Positions 61,307 to 64,000 of a stretch of 64,000 nucleotides of DNA are shown one piece after another. Both the position numbers and the translations under genes were made by a program. The stretch is from contig NZ_JAHFZZ010000007.1 in the NCBI RefSeq assembly GCF_018603905.1, positions 62,001-126,000 on the forward strand, read 5' to 3'. Source of the DNA: Nonomuraea sp. NEAU-A123 (lineage in GTDB: Bacteria; Actinomycetota; Actinomycetes; Streptosporangiales; Streptosporangiaceae). Below the pieces are notes generated by a model. The model did not search any database and was not told where the DNA came from. It saw only the letters and a list, made by a program, of their open reading frames with translations. Numbering within the stretch: position 1 is the stretch's first letter; each line of letters starts with the position of its first letter.

Positions 61307-62593
61307 TTGCGCAGAGCCGTGATCGCGTTCACGGCCTTCCTGGGTGGACTCATCTTCCTGCTCGCGGTCCCCGCCCAGGCGGCGGCCCCCGACCAGGGTC
61401 TGAGAGGGACACTCAAACTCCAAGGCCAACCAGTGAACGGCGTGAAAATCGTCGTGACCACCGAAGGCGGACAACCCGTCAAGGAGGTTACAAGCAACGC
61501 CCAGGGCGCGTGGGTAGTCCCGATCGACAAACCGGGAAAATACAAGGTCACGCTGGATGTCAAGACGCTTCCGCAGAACGCGATGATCCGCGGCGGCAAC
61601 GCCGTCCGCACCCCGACCGTCTTCTCCGGCAACGTGTCCACTGTCCTGTTCGCCCTGCAGCTCAAGGGCGCCGCGGGCCAACCGGCGGATGAAGGTGGCG
61701 AGAGCAGTCCCTTCTTGGACCAGGCGGCTCAGCTCACCTTCGAGGGCCTGAACCTCGGCCTGATCATCGCGCTGGCCGCGCTCGGCCTCTCGCTGATCTA
61801 CGGCACCACGGGCCTGACCAACTTCGCCCACGGCGAGCTGGTCACGTTGGGCGCGCTGCTCGCCTATCTGTTCAACGTGGGGTTCGGCCTGCACCTGATC
61901 CCCGCCGCCGTGATCGCGGTGATCGCCGGGGGCGCGCTCGGCTACCTTCAGGACCGGTTCTTCTGGGGGCAGCTGCGCAGGCGCGGCACCGGCACCATCG
62001 CCATGATGATCATCTCGATCGGCGTGGCGCTCTTCCTGCGCTACGTCTTCCTGATCCTGTTCGGCGGCCAGAACGAGTCGTTCGCCCAGTACACCGCGCA
62101 GCCGGGCATCGAGATCGGCCCGATCTCCGCGGCGCCCAAGAACTTCGTCGCGATGGGCATCGAGCTGCTGGTCCTCATCATCGTCGGCTTCGCGCTGCTG
62201 CGCACCCGCACCGGCAAGGCGGCCCGCGCGGTCGCCGACAACCCGGCGCTGGCCGCCTCCTCCGGCATCAACGTCGACCGGGTCATCCGCATCATCTGGA
62301 CCACCGGCGGCGCCATCGCCGCGCTGGCCGGCATCATGCTCGGCCTGTCTCAAAACCTGAAATACACGATGGGCCAGGACATCCTGCTGCTCATCTTCGC
62401 CGGTGTGACGCTCGGCGGGCTCGGCACGGCGTTCGGCGCCCTGGTGGGCTCTCTCGTGGTCGGCCTGTTCATCCAGGTCTCCACACTCTGGGTGCCGCCA
62501 GAGCTCAAGAGCGTCGGCGCGCTGGCCGTACTCATCATCGTGCTCCTCTTCCGGCCACAGGGCATCCTGGGCCGCCGAGAGCGGATCGGCTGA
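61307..62593 (+). CDS. livH: Branched-chain amino acid/urea-type ABC permease with exported N-terminal domain
   Basis: 428 residues from TTG 61307 (GAGGGAG five bases upstream). Signal-like helix MRRAVIAFTAFLGGLIFLLA to AQA, then an about 100-residue beta domain resembling the carboxypeptidase regulatory-like/Ig fold (LRGTLKLQGQPVNGVKIVVT, EVTSNAQGAWVVPIDKPGKY), then the LivH permease (from about 145; ALGLSLIYGTTGLTNFAHGE, FAGVTLGGLGTAFGALVGSL, LLFRPQGILG). Ordinary LivH proteins lack the beta domain. Starts the liv transport operon with livM and livG. Confidence 0.88.
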   Translation: MRRAVIAFTAFLGGLIFLLAVPAQAAAPDQGLRGTLKLQGQPVNGVKIVVTTEGGQPVKEVTSNAQGAWVVPIDKPGKYKVTLDVKTLPQNAMIRGGNAVRTPTVFSGNVSTVLFALQLKGAAGQPADEGGESSPFLDQAAQLTFEGLNLGLIIALAALGLSLIYGTTGLTNFAHGELVTLGALLAYLFNVGFGLHLIPAAVIAVIAGGALGYLQDRFFWGQLRRRGTGTIAMMIISIGVALFLRYVFLILFGGQNESFAQYTAQPGIEIGPISAAPKNFVAMGIELLVLIIVGFALLRTRTGKAARAVADNPALAASSGINVDRVIRIIWTTGGAIAALAGIMLGLSQNLKYTMGQDILLLIFAGVTLGGLGTAFGALVGSLVVGLFIQVSTLWVPPELKSVGALAVLIIVLLFRPQGILGRRERIG

Positions 62594-62606
62594 CGGGGGG
62601 AGTCAC

Positions 62607-63593
62607 ATGGACTGGATCACGATCATCAGCACCACCGTCAAGTCCGCCATCGGCGTCGAGACGGTGCTCTACGCACTCGCCGCGATCGGCATCAACATCC
62701 ACTTCGGTTACACGGGCCTGCTCAACTTCGGGCAGGCGGCGTTCATGGGCGTCGCGGGCTACGGCCTGGCCGTCACGGTCACCGTCCTGGGCCTGCCCTT
62801 CTGGGTCGGCATCGGGGTCGGCCTCGCCGCCGCGGTGCTCCTGGCCCTGCTCCTGGGCGCGCCGACGCTCCGTCTGCGGGCCGACTACCTGGCCATCGTC
62901 ACCATCGCGGCGGCCGAGATCGTCCGGCTCGTCTTCCGTTCGGTGCAGTTCAGGGACGTCTTCGGCGGTTCCGACGGGCAGCGCGGCTTCTCCGACGGCT
63001 TCTACGCGCTCAACCCCTTCCCGGAGGGCGAGTACGGCATCGGCTGGTTCAGCTTCAACCACCGGCTGCTGTGGATCATGCTCGTCGGCTGGGTGCTGGT
63101 CGCCCTCTCGTGCGGCATCGTCTACCTGCTCATGCGCAGCCCGTGGGGCCGCGTGCTCAAGGCCATCCGCGAGGACGAGGACGCCGTGCGCAGCCTCGGC
63201 AAGAACGTCTTCTCCTACAAGATGCAGTCGCTCATCCTCGGCGGCGTCATCGGCAGCCTCGGCGGCTTCATCTACGGGCTGGCGTACGCCTCGGTGCAGC
63301 CTGACGTCTTCGGCACCGAGACCACCTTCTTCGCCTACACCATCGTGATCCTCGGCGGCGCGGCCCGCGTGCTCGGCCCCGTCGTCGGATCGATGATCTT
63401 CTGGGTGCTGCTGGTCCTGGTCAACGGTGTGCTCAGTGAAGCGGTTCAGGCGGGGTACATCCCGTTCATGACCTCCATCCAGGTCGGACCGGTCCGCTAC
63501 ATCCTGGTGGGTCTCGGGCTGATCCTGTTGCTCATCTTCCGGCCACAGGGCATCTTCGGTGACAAGAGGGAGATAGCTTTCGATGTCCGCTAA
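62607..63593 (+). CDS. livM: Branched-chain amino acid ABC transporter permease
   Basis: 328 residues, about nine membrane helices. LivM signature: NIHFGYTGLLNFGQAAFMGV near the N terminus, FGGSDGQRGFSDGF, AIREDEDAVRSLGKNVFSYK in the cytoplasmic loop contacting the ATPase, and IFRPQGIFGDKRE at the end. Starts 13 bases after livH; its stop overlaps livG by 11 bases. With LivH it forms the translocation path. Confidence 0.94.
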   Translation: MDWITIISTTVKSAIGVETVLYALAAIGINIHFGYTGLLNFGQAAFMGVAGYGLAVTVTVLGLPFWVGIGVGLAAAVLLALLLGAPTLRLRADYLAIVTIAAAEIVRLVFRSVQFRDVFGGSDGQRGFSDGFYALNPFPEGEYGIGWFSFNHRLLWIMLVGWVLVALSCGIVYLLMRSPWGRVLKAIREDEDAVRSLGKNVFSYKMQSLILGGVIGSLGGFIYGLAYASVQPDVFGTETTFFAYTIVILGGAARVLGPVVGSMIFWVLLVLVNGVLSEAVQAGYIPFMTSIQVGPVRYILVGLGLILLLIFRPQGIFGDKREIAFDVR

Positions 63594-64000
63594 AACGTCG
63601 TCCGCTGAAACGTCCGCTGAAACCACAATGTCCGACCGCAAGGCCGCCGCTCTTGCGGCCTTCAAGGACCTGGCCCGCGACCCTGGTGTGCCCAAGCCCG
63701 ATCCGATCCTCGTGGTCGACGGCGTCACGCGCCGATTCGGCGGCCTGACCGCCGTCGAGGTGGCGCACGTCGAGATCCAGCGCGGCTCCATCACCGCGCT
63801 GATCGGCCCCAACGGCGCCGGCAAGACCACGTTCTTCAACCAGCTCACCGGTTTCGACACCGCTGACGCCGGCAAGTGGACGTTCAACGGCCAGAGCATG
63901 AGCGGCGTGCCCGCCCACCGGGTGGCCCGCGCCGGCATGGTCCGTACCTTCCAGCTCACCAAGGCGCTGTCCAGGCTGACGGTGCTGGAGAACATGCGGC
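63583..64000 (+). CDS. livG: Branched-chain amino acid ABC transporter ATPase, N-terminal part
   Basis: 139 residues visible before the window ends. An unusual 42-residue leader (Ser/Thr/Ala-rich, partly encoded by three copies of TCCGCTxAAAC at 63586-63623) precedes the fold; VVDGVTRRFGGLTAVEVAHV, then Walker A LIGPNGAGKT (73-82) and FQLTKALSRLTVLENM of the Q-loop region, with LivG order. ATG 63583 overlaps the livM stop; ATG 63628 is an alternative that omits the tandem-repeat part. Confidence 0.9.
   Translation, partial: MSAKTSSAETSAETTMSDRKAAALAAFKDLARDPGVPKPDPILVVDGVTRRFGGLTAVEVAHVEIQRGSITALIGPNGAGKTTFFNQLTGFDTADAGKWTFNGQSMSGVPAHRVARAGMVRTFQLTKALSRLTVLENMR

Overview
The window is GC-rich actinomycete chromosome (start codons often GTG or TTG, strong GGAGG ribosome sites, very high third-position GC). 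Gene order around xerD-parA-scpA-scpB-rluB-aroH-tyrA, and the presence of uvrB, coaE, rpsA, polA and a liv transporter operon in one stretch, match the conserved core of large filamentous actinomycete chromosomes. The accessory content fits Streptosporangiales such as Nonomuraea; that family-level assignment is inference.

Layout. (1) 1-10.4 kb, minus strand: a partial FAD oxidoreductase, tyrA, aroH, an RluB-type pseudouridine synthase with a roughly 500-residue RGG-like disordered extension, scpB, scpA, parA, xerD, a Nudix ADP-ribose pyrophosphatase and pyrG. Most junctions overlap by a few bases, so this is a translationally coupled chromosome-maintenance block. (2) 10.4-21.4 kb: metabolic genes, including a GntR/HutC regulator next to a dimethylglycine/sarcosine-dehydrogenase-like flavoprotein and a choline-kinase-like protein, with a HutC-type palindrome between the last two; then two alpha/beta hydrolases, an SDR, a Uma2-type nuclease and a zinc-ribbon protein. 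(3) 21.4-31.5 kb: accessory zone with lower-GC DNA, long inverted repeats, a gene remnant, a three-gene operon (two exported proteins made of a six-cysteine domain plus a membrane-bound nSTAND-WD40 ATPase), a frameshifted SUKH-type immunity gene, a RIO kinase and a DUF4142 protein. (4) 31.6-46.6 kb: uvrB, a MarR/tautomerase divergent pair with a clear operator, an ABC exporter with a small XRE regulator, a two-SPFH/Spo0M operon ending in a perfect bidirectional terminator, a PIG-L deacetylase, a membrane protein/cupin/IMPase operon, and an ArsB-like transporter followed in frame after its stop by an MmpS-like domain. (5) 46.7-52.3 kb: one 1,855-residue protein, TIR - degenerate calcineurin-like phosphoesterase - NACHT - pentapeptide repeats - 15 WD40 units, a likely sensor/effector of a conflict system. 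(6) 52.3-64 kb: coaE, GNAT, epoxide hydrolase, rpsA with an intrinsic terminator, polysaccharide deacetylase, polA (proofreading site degenerate), a thioesterase, a structured RNA with promoter and terminator-like hairpin, then livH (with an unusual exported N-terminal domain), livM and the start of livG.

The best candidates for undescribed biology are the six-cysteine/nSTAND operon (22.5-28.6 kb), the TIR-pseudophosphatase-NACHT-WD40 protein (46.7-52.3 kb) and the structured RNA upstream of liv (about 60.97-61.14 kb). No tRNA, rRNA or CRISPR array was seen. All homology statements rest on motif recognition by eye; no search was run.
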